From contig NZ_NJER01000002.1 of assembly GCF_002753895.1 (NCBI RefSeq), positions 372,001 through 436,000 of the forward strand: DNA of 64,000 bases, read 5' to 3'. The stretch is from Halobacteriovorax sp. JY17 (GTDB lineage Bacteria > Bdellovibrionota > Bacteriovoracia > Bacteriovoracales > Bacteriovoracaceae). The notes beneath the pieces were generated by a model. The model searched no databases and had not been told where the DNA came from. It saw only the letters and a list, made by a program, of their open reading frames with translations. The first letter of the stretch is position 1, and each line of letters opens with the position of its first letter. Of the stretch, positions 34,691 to 43,936 are shown piece by piece. Position numbers and translations under genes: made by a program.

Positions 34691-35793
34691 GTCCACGACA
34701 GTTTCTTCTTTTTAGCGATACGAATGTATAAATTTAGATCATTCTCTGTTGCGCACTGACCTTTTTCATAAAATTCTTTATACCAATCAATAGTCATCTC
34801 AAGAGTTTTCCTCGCATCAATTGCTGAACTCCAATTTAAAAGAGTAAGCGCTTTCGTACAATCGAGTTTCAGTAAAGAAGCTTCATGAAGCTTTTCTTTG
34901 GGCTCTTTGATAATGTAGTCGATGACACCCCAGTGCTCTTTTAATATTTCGACAACATTTTTCACGGAGAGGTCTTCACTTAGTGGTGGTCCAAAGTTAA
35001 ATGCTTGTGCAAACTCTTGTCTTCTTTCAATGAGCTTTTGTCCTAGCAGTAAGTATCCTGAAAGTGGCTCTAGTACGTGTTGCCAAGGTCTAGTGGAGTG
35101 AGGACTTCTAATTTCGACAGGTTCTTTTCTTAGTGATGCCTTGATAATATCGGGAATAAGTCTGTCTTGGGCCCAGTCTCCACCGCCAATGACATTTCCA
35201 GCGCGAACTGTAGCAACAAGCATATTATGTTCAGAGAAATTATCTGGGTGAAAGTAGGAGTGAATATAAGAGCTGGTTAGAATTTCCATGGCAGCTTTTG
35301 AAGAACTGTAAGGATCCTTTCCGCCGAGTCTATCGTTTTCTCTATAGCCCCAAAGCCATTCATTATTCTCATACACTTTATCAGTTGTAATTGAGACAAT
35401 ACTTTGAACAGATGAGCACTTTCTACAAGCTTCATAGACTTTTAAGCTTCCGATGACATTTGTTTCATAAGTTTCGATTGGATCTTTGTAAGATAATCTT
35501 ACAAGCGGTTGAGCTGCTAGATGAAAGACGATTTCTGGCTTGAACTCTTCAAAAGTCTTCTCTAGGAGTTCTTGATTTCGAATATCACCAATAACACTTT
35601 TAATTTTTAAATTAAGTAGATCGATGTGAGCGGGCTCGCTGGGGGCTTCAGTTGAGTAACCACAAACAATGGCGCCCATCTTCTCTAGCCAAAGAGCAAG
35701 CCAAGAACCTTTGAAGCCTGTGTGCCCAGTAATAAGGACTCTCTTGTCTTTGTAGATTCCTGAAAATAAACTCTTCTCTACCAAGTTTTCCAC
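34687..35793 (-). CDS. rfbG: CDP-glucose 4,6-dehydratase
   Basis: The 368-residue extended SDR converts CDP-glucose to CDP-4-keto-6-deoxyglucose. It carries the NAD motif VLITGHTGFKGSWLALWL (about residues 19-36), the HLAAQPLVRLSY segment typical of RfbG, STDKVYE-like ITTDKVYENN, and the YxxxK as YSSSK near residue 167. The GTG start has AGGAGAGG upstream inside the end of rfbF, which it overlaps by 16 bases. Together with rfbF and rfbH it forms the CDP-3,6-dideoxyhexose pathway, transcribed rfbH-rfbF-rfbG. Confidence 0.94.
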   Translation of the reverse strand: MENLVEKSLFSGIYKDKRVLITGHTGFKGSWLALWLEKMGAIVCGYSTEAPSEPAHIDLLNLKIKSVIGDIRNQELLEKTFEEFKPEIVFHLAAQPLVRLSYKDPIETYETNVIGSLKVYEACRKCSSVQSIVSITTDKVYENNEWLWGYRENDRLGGKDPYSSSKAAMEILTSSYIHSYFHPDNFSEHNMLVATVRAGNVIGGGDWAQDRLIPDIIKASLRKEPVEIRSPHSTRPWQHVLEPLSGYLLLGQKLIERRQEFAQAFNFGPPLSEDLSVKNVVEILKEHWGVIDYIIKEPKEKLHEASLLKLDCTKALTLLNWSSAIDARKTLEMTIDWYKEFYEKGQCATENDLNLYIRIAKKKKLSWT

Positions 35794-36554
35794 TTAGCCT
35801 CTCCTGAATTCCAAATATCAACTAATGTTTGCTTATCCGCTAATGTGTCCATACATTTCCAGAAGCCACGATGCTTATAGCAATTAACCTGATTTTCTCT
35901 TGTTAGTGTTTGAAGAGGAGTTCTTTCAAAAATTGTTTTATCACCTTCATTTAGATAATTCATAACTTCTGGTTGGCAAACAAAGAAGCCGGCGTTGATC
36001 CATCCAGCTTCTCCATCAGGCTTTTCGATAAAGTCCACTAGCTGATCTGTCTTGTCATCAAATTCTAAAACACCAAAACGACCACCAGGCTTAACCGCCG
36101 TCATTGTACACAGTCTTCCAGATTTCTTATGGCTTTCCACGGTCGCAGTTACGTCTACATCTGAGACACCATCACCATAAGTTAAAAGAAAAGGCTCATT
36201 TCCAATAAGTTCTTGGGCCTTCTTGATTCTTCCCCCGGTAAGAGTTCCGTCACCAGTTTCGAGACAAGTTACTTTCCAGGGCTCTACGTTTGAGCTAATA
36301 ATTTCCATGGAATTATTTGTCATGTCAAAAGTCATACTACTTTGATTTAAAAAATAATCTGAAAAGTATTTCTTAATATAATTACCTTTATAACCACATA
36401 GAATAACAAATTCATTAAATCCATGAGAAGAGTAATGCTTCATGATGTGCCATAGTATAGGCATTTCACCAATCTCAACCATAGGCTTTGGACGAACTCC
36501 AGTTTCTTCACTTAAACGAGTTCCATAGCCACCAGCTAGAATTAATACTTTCAT
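35778..36554 (-). CDS. rfbF: glucose-1-phosphate cytidylyltransferase
   Basis: The 258-residue product makes CDP-glucose from CTP and glucose-1-phosphate. It begins VLILAGGYGTRLSEETGVRP with the nucleotide-binding loop, and has KPMVEIGEMPILWHIM, YGDGVSDVDVT and GWINAGFFV as in RfbF. The ATG at 36554 has AAAGGA seven bases upstream and gives the usual family length; an in-frame start at 36641 would add 29 residues overlapping rfbH and is rejected. It lies between rfbH and rfbG. Confidence 0.95.
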   Translation of the reverse strand: MKVLILAGGYGTRLSEETGVRPKPMVEIGEMPILWHIMKHYSSHGFNEFVILCGYKGNYIKKYFSDYFLNQSSMTFDMTNNSMEIISSNVEPWKVTCLETGDGTLTGGRIKKAQELIGNEPFLLTYGDGVSDVDVTATVESHKKSGRLCTMTAVKPGGRFGVLEFDDKTDQLVDFIEKPDGEAGWINAGFFVCQPEVMNYLNEGDKTIFERTPLQTLTRENQVNCYKHRGFWKCMDTLADKQTLVDIWNSGEAKWKTW

Positions 36555-36567
36555 CGTTATTCCTTTT

Positions 36568-37857
36568 TTATAGTAATTTCTCTTTAAGTTTTGCGGCGAT
36601 ATAATCAAGATGTTCTGTATCAAGTCCAGGCCAAATACCAACCCAGAATGTATTATTCATAATGAAGTCTGTATTTGTTAATTCTCCAACAACTCTATAA
36701 TTTGAACCTCTGTAGAGAGGTTGTTTAAGTAGGTTTCCTGCAAAGAGTTGGCGAGTAGCGATTTTATTTTCTTCTAGAAATTCAACTAATTCTTGTTTTG
36801 TTACTTTTGAATCTTCTCTAACGCTTATATTAAATCCAAACCAACTCGGCTCACAGCCTTTTGTGGCCTCAGGTAAGATTAGGACATTATCAAGTTCTAG
36901 AATTTGAGACTTTAGATAATTAAAATTGTCATTTCTCTTTTTAATAAATTTACTCAGCTTCTTTAATTGTGAAAGACCTAGTGCCGCTTGCATATCAGTC
37001 ACTTTTAAATTGTAACCAACATGAGAGTAGATATACTTGTGATCATAACCGTGAGGAAGATCTCCAAGTTGCTTATCAAATCTCTTTCCACAAGTGTCAT
37101 CTTTACCAGGAGGGCACCAGCAGTCTCTTCCCCAGTCTCTCATTGATTCTGCAATTTTCTTAAGACGTGGATTATTTGTTAGAACAGCTCCACCTTCACC
37201 CATAGTCATATGGTGAGCAGGGTAAAAGGAAACTGTCGCAATATCTCCAAACGTTCCGGCCATTTGTCCGTTGAACTTTGCTCCTGAAGCATCACAACAG
37301 TCTTCAACTAGCCAGAGGTTGTGCTTATCACAAAACTCTTTTACCGCTTGGACGTCAAACATATTTCCAAGAGTGTGGGCCATCATAACCGCTTTCGTTT
37401 TATCGCTTAGAGCCTTTTCAAGAAGACTGATATCGGCTTCATAAGTACCAAGTTCTACATCGATAAAGACTGGGACACATCCGTGTTGGATAATTGGATT
37501 TACAGTAGTTGGAAAACCTGCAGCAACAGTAATAACTTCATCGCCCGGTTTAAGTTGTCTATCCCCTAGGGCCGGAGAAGTAAGTGCAGCAAAGGCAACT
37601 AGATTCGCGGAAGATCCGGAGTTTACAAGAAGACAGAACTTCTGTTCCATATACGAGGCAAATTCTTTTTCAAATTGTTTATGGTATCTTCCGGCTGTGA
37701 GCCACATATCTAGAGACGCATCAATAAGATAGGCCATATCATCTTCATCCATGACTTTTCCAGATGCTGGAATATAGTTTTCACCAGGGATGATTTTCTT
37801 TTTGTCTAATTCTGCTTTAAAGAACTCTTTTGATTTCTCAATAATCTCATTACGCAT
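36568..37857 (-). CDS. rfbH: CDP-4-keto-6-deoxyglucose 3-dehydrase (E1)
   Basis: The 429-residue PMP-dependent dehydrase removes the C3 hydroxyl of CDP-4-keto-6-deoxyglucose. Histidine replaces the usual lysine in [14 protein letters not shown] (about residue 218), the hallmark of dehydrases over aminotransferases. The [2Fe-2S] ligands follow the E1 pattern exactly: the second cysteine of EDCCDAS, then 57 residues, C, one residue, C, seven residues, C (the last three in [12 protein letters not shown]). The cognate reductase E3 (rfbI/ascD-like) is not seen in this window. The gene is transcribed away from the sugar transferase gene across a 100-base gap that must hold both promoters. Confidence 0.95.
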   Translation of the reverse strand: MRNEIIEKSKEFFKAELDKKKIIPGENYIPASGKVMDEDDMAYLIDASLDMWLTAGRYHKQFEKEFASYMEQKFCLLVNSGSSANLVAFAALTSPALGDRQLKPGDEVITVAAGFPTTVNPIIQHGCVPVFIDVELGTYEADISLLEKALSDKTKAVMMAHTLGNMFDVQAVKEFCDKHNLWLVEDCCDASGAKFNGQMAGTFGDIATVSFYPAHHMTMGEGGAVLTNNPRLKKIAESMRDWGRDCWCPPGKDDTCGKRFDKQLGDLPHGYDHKYIYSHVGYNLKVTDMQAALGLSQLKKLSKFIKKRNDNFNYLKSQILELDNVLILPEATKGCEPSWFGFNISVREDSKVTKQELVEFLEENKIATRQLFAGNLLKQPLYRGSNYRVVGELTNTDFIMNNTFWVGIWPGLDTEHLDYIAAKLKEKLL

Positions 37858-37957
37858 TGTGCTGCCTTAAAATTTTAGGGTATATAGAAATGCTAATTTA
37901 GCAAAAGAATGCTAGTATTTTAAGCAAAATAAAGAAAAATGAGTATAAAGATAGAAT

Positions 37958-39361
37958 ATGAATAGTAGCTCAAGAAATGCCCTTTCAAATGGGATAAATT
38001 ATATTGCACAATTTTTAGATATCGCAGGTCTGTCATTAATTTCAGTATTAGTGCACTGGTGGTACCTTGGTGGTACTAAATTAAGTAATGACTACACTTA
38101 TTCAATTATTTTCACATCTTTTCTCGTCTTTTTAATTTTTCAAAATTTTGGTATTTATAGTTCTTGGCGTGGACGCAGTAAGTTAAAGCGGGTTCAGGTG
38201 ATTACTGGAGGATGGTTTCTCTGTCTTGTCATTCTAGTCTTATTTACCGCTCTTTTAAAAAGTACTGCGAATTACTCGAGGGTTTGGTTCGTCACCTGGT
38301 CTGTTGGAACGCTACTTTATTTAAATCTCTACCGTTTTATTTTGGATTTACTTCTCAGGTATTCGAGGAGGAAGGGATGGAATCACAAGAATATTGTGAT
38401 TTTTGGCGCAGGAGAGTTGGGGCAAAATGTTGCGGAACGAATCTCGAATGCAGATTGGATCGGCTTTAAAATTAAAGCTTTCTTTGATGATGATACTTTA
38501 AAAATTGGAAAAAAACTTTGTGGAGCTGAAGTACTTGATTCAAAGAAATTAGAGAGCTTTTTAAGAGAAGAAGACATAAAAGAGCTTTGGATTGCTCTAC
38601 CTTTTAGAGATGAAGAAAGAGTTAAAGAACTACTATTTGAGCTGAGACATATGTCCATATCTATAAAGTTTATCCCAGATATTTTTGGCTTTAGATTATT
38701 AAACCAAAAGATTTCAGAAGTTGCAGGAATTCCTGTGTTACAAATTAATGGAACGCCCATTCAAGGATTTAATAGAGTATTAAAAGAATTGGAAGACCGC
38801 ATTCTCTCTTTCTTTATTCTTATCGCTATTTCTCCGTTCTTATTCATTATTGCGATTGCAATAAAGCTAGAAAGTAGGGGACCGATACTTTTTAAGCAAA
38901 TTAGAAATGGCTGGGATGGAAAAACCATAAAGGTTTATAAATTTAGAAGTATGAAAGTTGAAGACTCGGGTCTTGAGAAGCTTACACAAGCTACAAAGAA
39001 TGATTCAAGGGTCACAAAAGTAGGCTCTTTTATAAGAAGAACAAGTCTGGATGAGCTACCACAATTTATCAATGTTCTTCAGGGGCGTATGTCGATTGTT
39101 GGTCCAAGGCCTCATGTTGTTTCACAAAATGAAGAGTACAAAGATCAAGTGAATCATTATATGCAAAGACATAGAGTGAAGCCTGGAATAACGGGGTGGG
39201 CGCAAATTAACGGTTTTCGCGGAGAGACGGATACTCTTGAAAAAATGTCTAAGAGAGTTGAGTATGATCTCTACTATATAGAAAATTGGTCTCTTGGCCT
39301 TGACTTAAAAATTATATTGCTGACTATTTTTAAAGGTTTTATCAATGAAAATGCTTACTAG
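37958..39361 (+). CDS. wcaJ: undecaprenyl-phosphate hexose-1-phosphate transferase (WcaJ/WbaP type)
   Basis: The 467-residue protein has four to five N-terminal membrane segments, a central Rossmann-like domain (IVIFGAGELGQNVAERI, about residue 146) and the C-terminal catalytic domain of polyprenyl-phosphate hexose-1-phosphate transferases. The last has KVYKFRSM, RRTSLDELPQFINVLQG with the catalytic Asp-Glu, SIVGPRPH and GITGWAQINGFRG. It would start repeat-unit assembly by putting glucose- or galactose-1-phosphate on undecaprenyl phosphate. It is the only initiating transferase I find in the window. Its 3' end overlaps the next gene by 17 bases. Confidence 0.92.
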   Translation: MNSSSRNALSNGINYIAQFLDIAGLSLISVLVHWWYLGGTKLSNDYTYSIIFTSFLVFLIFQNFGIYSSWRGRSKLKRVQVITGGWFLCLVILVLFTALLKSTANYSRVWFVTWSVGTLLYLNLYRFILDLLLRYSRRKGWNHKNIVIFGAGELGQNVAERISNADWIGFKIKAFFDDDTLKIGKKLCGAEVLDSKKLESFLREEDIKELWIALPFRDEERVKELLFELRHMSISIKFIPDIFGFRLLNQKISEVAGIPVLQINGTPIQGFNRVLKELEDRILSFFILIAISPFLFIIAIAIKLESRGPILFKQIRNGWDGKTIKVYKFRSMKVEDSGLEKLTQATKNDSRVTKVGSFIRRTSLDELPQFINVLQGRMSIVGPRPHVVSQNEEYKDQVNHYMQRHRVKPGITGWAQINGFRGETDTLEKMSKRVEYDLYYIENWSLGLDLKIILLTIFKGFINENAY

Positions 39362-40583
39362 TGAAAACACTCTCTTTAAAATGACTTACGCCTCAGTGTG
39401 GGCAATTGTTCTTTTTTCGTTTGTCTCTTTAAGTGCATCAGCTTTAAGTCATATACTGATTTTTATTCCAGCTCTCTATTTTACTTTTAAAACGTACAAA
39501 GAGGAAGGTCTCAATCTTTCAAAGAGTAATATTGCACTTCTTCTAACTATTCTTTTTGCCATTATCTCGATTATCTTTGCTCCCGACATTGCTAGAAAAT
39601 TTAAGCAAGTGACAAAGCTTAAGTATATGCTCATTGGAGTTCTTGCAATCTATCCATTCATAGAACTCTTTAAGAAAATTACTAGAGATCAAGTTAGAAA
39701 AATGTTTAATACTTTTCTTGTTCTTCTTGCTGTCGGAAACTTGGCGGGAGTATATGCATTATTTAGTGGATATCATCCACTTAGAATGAAAGAGGCTTCT
39801 GACGGACTTAGAGCTGCGGGAATGTATGGAATGGCCATTACTTATGGCTATGGAATAGAGTTGATTCTAATTCTAATGCTCGCGATTACTTTTCTCTATA
39901 GGAAGAAGATCTCAAATATTGCTAATCCTGCGATCTTTTATATTTCAATGGGAACAACTCTGATCGGTTTCTATTTTGCTTTTGCTAGAGGGGCGCTGCT
40001 TGCTCTCATTATATCAATTCCTTTTATTTTCATTAGAAGAAATAGGAAAATCTTCTTGGGGCTGCTTACTGCTGGAGTCACCTTCATTGGGATTATCACT
40101 GCAATTGTTTTTACGACTAATGAAGATGGCGGTGGAAATAGATTCTTACTTAAAGCAAAAACTACTTCAAATATGATTAGATTATCTCAATATGAAGCGG
40201 CCTATAAAGGTTTTCTTGAAAAACCTTTAACTGGATGGGGTTATAGAAATTTTGAGCCCAATGCTTATGATATTAAAAAGAGAAATGGAATTGATTACGC
40301 TGAATTTTATGGGCACGCTCATAATAATTACTTAGAGTTTCTCGCTTCTACCGGAGTATTTGGTTTTATAAGCTTTTGTCTCTTTGTTCTTTTTTGGATC
40401 GTTGAAGCCTTTAAAAGAGGGGATGAGTTTTCAAATATTTTATTTCCATTTATTATTTCGTTTTCAATTTCAGGCTTATTTCAAAATACAATAAATGACG
40501 GTGAAAATATGTTTGTGATTATGTTCTTATACTCTCTAACTTATTCTCTTAGACCAGGACTAAAAATATTTGAAAGAGATTAA
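39345..40583 (+). CDS. waaL: O-antigen ligase / polymerase (WaaL-like)
   Basis: This 412-residue polytopic protein has about eleven membrane segments. The large periplasmic loop near residues 295-335 contains GWGYRNFEP and FYGHAHNNYLEFLASTG, the histidine-containing motif typical of WaaL O-antigen ligases, and RLSQYEAAYKGFLEKP before it. It would transfer polymer from undecaprenyl diphosphate to lipid A core, or polymerise repeats; the HAHNN motif favours ligase. It is coupled to wcaJ by overlap. Its 3' end overlaps the opposing flippase gene in a TTAA, where both stop codons share bases. Confidence 0.82.
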   Translation: MKMLTSENTLFKMTYASVWAIVLFSFVSLSASALSHILIFIPALYFTFKTYKEEGLNLSKSNIALLLTILFAIISIIFAPDIARKFKQVTKLKYMLIGVLAIYPFIELFKKITRDQVRKMFNTFLVLLAVGNLAGVYALFSGYHPLRMKEASDGLRAAGMYGMAITYGYGIELILILMLAITFLYRKKISNIANPAIFYISMGTTLIGFYFAFARGALLALIISIPFIFIRRNRKIFLGLLTAGVTFIGIITAIVFTTNEDGGGNRFLLKAKTTSNMIRLSQYEAAYKGFLEKPLTGWGYRNFEPNAYDIKKRNGIDYAEFYGHAHNNYLEFLASTGVFGFISFCLFVLFWIVEAFKRGDEFSNILFPFIISFSISGLFQNTINDGENMFVIMFLYSLTYSLRPGLKIFERD

Positions 40584-42055
40584 GGCCCTAGGACTTTATT
40601 TCTCTTGAAGAAGAAGAGTTGAGTTAGAATAAAGTAGACACCAAAGGCAGCAGTTATTCCAATGGAAAATAGAAGATCTGAATTTTGTCCGTAGAAGAGT
40701 GTTGCAAGATAATAAATTGATCCAAATATAATTGGAATGAAAATATCTCCTACTTTGATTGAGATTTTTAGAATTTTATTCATTTGAAAAATCATTGAAA
40801 TCATCCCTAGAAAAGCTCCCGCAATTAATGAGATCGGAACTAAGTAGAAGTACGCATCATTGAATACATTTAATTGCACAAGTCCAACGCTAGATATCGC
40901 AGAAATAAACCCAGGAATAATAAGAGACTTAGTCTTATATTCTGTATGGGCAATGAGCGCGACATGATTAGTGATCATTCGAATTAAGTTTAAGACGGCT
41001 CCAAATATGAGAAAAACCCAAGCATTATAGAACTCCTCGCCAGAAAGAATTCGAATAAGAAAAGGGGAGAGGAATGCCATAAATATAGTTACAGAAATAT
41101 ACGAGGGGAGAGAGGCCCTAAAGAATGAATTCCATGCCAGTTCTCTAATATTTTGGTCATGTGTGTTGATTGAGTCAAAGAATGCTGGATGTAGTAATTG
41201 ATGAAGTAGAGTTTCTACAGCAGTTGAAACTTTCGTCGATATGGCAATTCCTACAGCGAGAAAACCTAAGTATTCTAATGAAAGAAATCTCTCAATTATA
41301 AATCGATAAGACTCATTTGTGGCCCATAGAAAGAAAGTTGCAATAGCAAGAGGAAGAGTGAAACTTAGGACCGGTTTAATATCATTTTTATTAAAGCTAA
41401 ATACTTTTGTGGGGCTTCTCTCTTCTTTGATTTTAGAAAAGAAGTAAACTCCAGAAATAAGGGTAAAGAGTATTTGTGAGAGGATTTGTCCAGAGAACCA
41501 CCAAAGGCCACTCGTTTCAAATAGATTTATAAGTAAAATAGAAAAAATAATATTAAAGAGAAGCGTTAAATTACTAAAGACAACAAAAGATATTCTAAAG
41601 TTAAAGAGGTTAAGTGTTGGGGCAAAGAAAGTATTTAAAGTTGTAAAGTAGATCCCAAAACCTATGACTAGGATGAGATGGAGAGTATTTAGATTGGTTA
41701 GTATTCCCAAATATTTAGTACATATATAGACAATAGGAATGGAGAGGATAGAAATACCTATCAAATAAGCATTATATTTTAAAAAATTCTCAAATACTTT
41801 TCCTTCGCTTCTCCACTTATGCACATTTCTATTTATATAATTTCCAATTGGGCCAATTAAAGTTAATCCAAAATAAGAGAGTAGAGAAGTAAGTAAGTAG
41901 AATACACCCATCTCGCTACTACCTAAGTAAGTTGTAGAGACTTTTATCACAACAATCGACAGGAGAATCTGAATCACTCTTCCAATGGAGATGATGAGTA
42001 GGCTAGAGTTAATGTTTACTTCCCTTGTAGAATTCAATTGTTCTCTTGATGGCAT
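40580..42055 (-). CDS. wzx: Wzx-type flippase, second copy
   Basis: The roughly 491-residue protein is a polysaccharide flippase with about fourteen membrane segments; early features are VSTTYLGSSEMGVFYLLTSL and an NRNVHKWRSEG loop. It is the last gene of a minus-strand unit of split transketolase and SDR, so it probably exports the repeat containing that sugar. The start is uncertain: ATG 42055 overlaps the SDR gene by 47 bases, a TTG at 42037 with AAGAGA just upstream is equally possible, and an ATG at 42136 would overlap by 128 bases. It is only distantly similar to the copy at 11927. Confidence 0.82.
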   Translation of the reverse strand: MPSREQLNSTREVNINSSLLIISIGRVIQILLSIVVIKVSTTYLGSSEMGVFYLLTSLLSYFGLTLIGPIGNYINRNVHKWRSEGKVFENFLKYNAYLIGISILSIPIVYICTKYLGILTNLNTLHLILVIGFGIYFTTLNTFFAPTLNLFNFRISFVVFSNLTLLFNIIFSILLINLFETSGLWWFSGQILSQILFTLISGVYFFSKIKEERSPTKVFSFNKNDIKPVLSFTLPLAIATFFLWATNESYRFIIERFLSLEYLGFLAVGIAISTKVSTAVETLLHQLLHPAFFDSINTHDQNIRELAWNSFFRASLPSYISVTIFMAFLSPFLIRILSGEEFYNAWVFLIFGAVLNLIRMITNHVALIAHTEYKTKSLIIPGFISAISSVGLVQLNVFNDAYFYLVPISLIAGAFLGMISMIFQMNKILKISIKVGDIFIPIIFGSIYYLATLFYGQNSDLLFSIGITAAFGVYFILTQLFFFKRNKVLGP

Positions 42056-43043
42056 CATTAAAATCAACTGAGGCTTCAATTCCGAATAGATCTTTTGCTT
42101 TATCTGTATTTGGTGCGTACTTATTAAAGTATTCACTTTTATTTTTAACTTTAATATTTACACTTGTTTTAGGATTGTACTTTGCTATCTCTCTAGCAAG
42201 ACTTTCAATATTGATATTTTCACTTGAGCCAATATTTACAGTTTGATTCATCGTTGGGTTTGTGGAGAGATTGAGAATAGAGTTACATAAATCAGTCATA
42301 TACATAAATGATCTAATCGCTTGTCCGTCGCTATTTACGATAATCTCTTCGCTTTTGAGCATATTTCTTATGAAGTTTCCTGCTGCAAAAGATCCTTCTA
42401 GTGGAATATATCCACCTAGAAAAGCAAAGCATCTGGCAATATTGAACTCAATATTTTCTTTGAGGCAGAAGTTTCTTATGATCTCTTCACTTTCTCTCTT
42501 CGCGCTACCGTAGGGAGTAAGTTCTGAGTTTGGATGAAAAACCTCATCAATATTTGGATCTAGGCTTGAACACGCCCCATAGACTGCGCCTGAACTTGTA
42601 TAGACGATTCTCTTTATCTTATTTTCTTTGCAGAATTTTAATACAGCATGAGTATTTCTAAGCTCTAGGTCTTGATAGGACTCTTTATCGGTACAACTAG
42701 AAGTGATGACGTTAGCTGCACAGTGAATAAATATATCCGCAGGTTGGTTAAATTCTTTGAGGGACTCAAGATTTCCTTCAAAGAATTTCACACTAGGGTC
42801 TGCCACAATATCAGGAGAGTTCTCTTTGAGCTTTTCTATATTTCTTGTGATGGAGAGAATGGTGATTTTCTCTTTAAGAAATTGATTGGCATAGATTATG
42901 GAATAGATAATCCATTTTCCGAAAAACCCAGTCCCTCCTGTGAGAAAGATGGTTCTTCCTTCTAAGAGAGAGAACCATTCTTTAGACTTCAAATAAATTT
43001 CTTCAAGATCACTATCTGCAATCTTTAGGGAGTTTAAACTCAT
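42009..43043 (-). CDS. extended SDR (NAD-dependent epimerase/reductase)
   Basis: The 344-residue SDR has an extra N-terminal stretch of about 25 residues, then the NAD motif IFLTGGTGFFGKWI (about residues 31-44), VYTSSGAVYGA and the catalytic YxxxK as YGSAK near residue 179. It follows the split transketolase genes with a four-base overlap, and is likely to act on their product. It could reduce a keto group formed after a 2-carbon transfer to a CDP-4-keto sugar, or be an unrelated epimerase. It is not obviously like the RfbS, RfbJ or YerF reductases I know, so the step is inferred. Confidence 0.8.
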   Translation of the reverse strand: MSLNSLKIADSDLEEIYLKSKEWFSLLEGRTIFLTGGTGFFGKWIIYSIIYANQFLKEKITILSITRNIEKLKENSPDIVADPSVKFFEGNLESLKEFNQPADIFIHCAANVITSSCTDKESYQDLELRNTHAVLKFCKENKIKRIVYTSSGAVYGACSSLDPNIDEVFHPNSELTPYGSAKRESEEIIRNFCLKENIEFNIARCFAFLGGYIPLEGSFAAGNFIRNMLKSEEIIVNSDGQAIRSFMYMTDLCNSILNLSTNPTMNQTVNIGSSENINIESLAREIAKYNPKTSVNIKVKNKSEYFNKYAPNTDKAKDLFGIEASVDFNDAIKRTIEFYKGSKH

Positions 43044-43936
43044 AAGATTTCAGTAAGCCTTGCTTTCATTTGTTCAATAGATATTCCATGTTCTGAGAGC
43101 GCATATTGATAAGTTCCCGCCTTTTCTATAAATGAACTATTTAGGCAGAAGTAGTCAATCTTTGGAAGTGGCTGATTGTGATCGACAGCTAAGTCTGTCA
43201 CGGCACTGACTAGCCCACCTTTTCTTGTATGTTCTTCAAAGAAAATAATATGATCAAAGTCTTTAATCATTTCTAATAGATTTATTGAAAGAGGTTTTAA
43301 CTTCATTACAGAAATATGTGAAATACCTCTCTCTTTTGCAAAGCTATGAACTGTTCCAAGCATTGCTCCTGAGGAGATAAAGCATACTTTCTCGTCGCTC
43401 TTATGTGTAAAGTAGGGAGCTGTAGAGCTTAATTCTTCTGTATTTACATTTGGATTGTCACATTTTCCAACTCTCAAATATGCAGGCATGTTTGAAGAGT
43501 AGAACTCATTGTAACAAATCCTCATTTCTTCTTTATCACCAGGAGCATAAATCTCAATATGTGGAAGAGGCATGAGAGCACCGATATCTTCAGCGCATAA
43601 GTGAGAATTTCCTAAGTGAGTATAGATTAGTCCAGCGCCATCTCCAATGAGTTTTATTGGAAGCTTTGGCAGGCAAATATCAAACTTGATTTGTTCTAAT
43701 ACTCGAATTGGTACAAAAGAAGCGAGTCCATAACACATAGGCTTGAATCCAACTTTTGCAAGACCCGCGGACATACTGACTAGTCCTTGCTCCATAATTC
43801 CTACATTTACAAATTGTTCTGGTCTACTCTTTCTTAATTCATCAAAGAGCGCATAGCCGTGATCTCCAGAGAGAAGGAGGAAGTTTTCATCGTTGACTGC
43901 AGCAGAAGAAATTAAGTTTGATAAAATAGTTCTCAT
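43040..43936 (-). CDS. transketolase, C-terminal subunit
   Basis: The 298-residue protein has the pyrimidine-binding and C-terminal domains of transketolase. VNVGIMEQGLVSMSAGLA (about residues 40-57) has the conserved glutamate that activates thiamine diphosphate, GDGAGLIYTHLGNSH lies near residue 98, and EIYAPGD near residue 130. With the following N-terminal half it would form a two-subunit transketolase. It starts in TAATG overlap with the stop of the N-subunit gene. Split transketolases in polysaccharide clusters are unlikely to serve central metabolism and may transfer a two-carbon unit to a sugar nucleotide; that is inference here. Confidence 0.88.
   Translation of the reverse strand: MRTILSNLISSAAVNDENFLLLSGDHGYALFDELRKSRPEQFVNVGIMEQGLVSMSAGLAKVGFKPMCYGLASFVPIRVLEQIKFDICLPKLPIKLIGDGAGLIYTHLGNSHLCAEDIGALMPLPHIEIYAPGDKEEMRICYNEFYSSNMPAYLRVGKCDNPNVNTEELSSTAPYFTHKSDEKVCFISSGAMLGTVHSFAKERGISHISVMKLKPLSINLLEMIKDFDHIIFFEEHTRKGGLVSAVTDLAVDHNQPLPKIDYFCLNSSFIEKAGTYQYALSEHGISIEQMKARLTEIL

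Noticed and set aside
36555-36641. N-terminal extension of rfbF
   Set aside because: The added residues overlap rfbH and do not belong to the family; the ATG at 36554 has a good ribosome site and gives normal length.
38383-38760. Antisense frame of 125 codons within wcaJ
   Set aside because: The sense strand encodes conserved sugar transferase sequence; the antisense frame has no features of its own.
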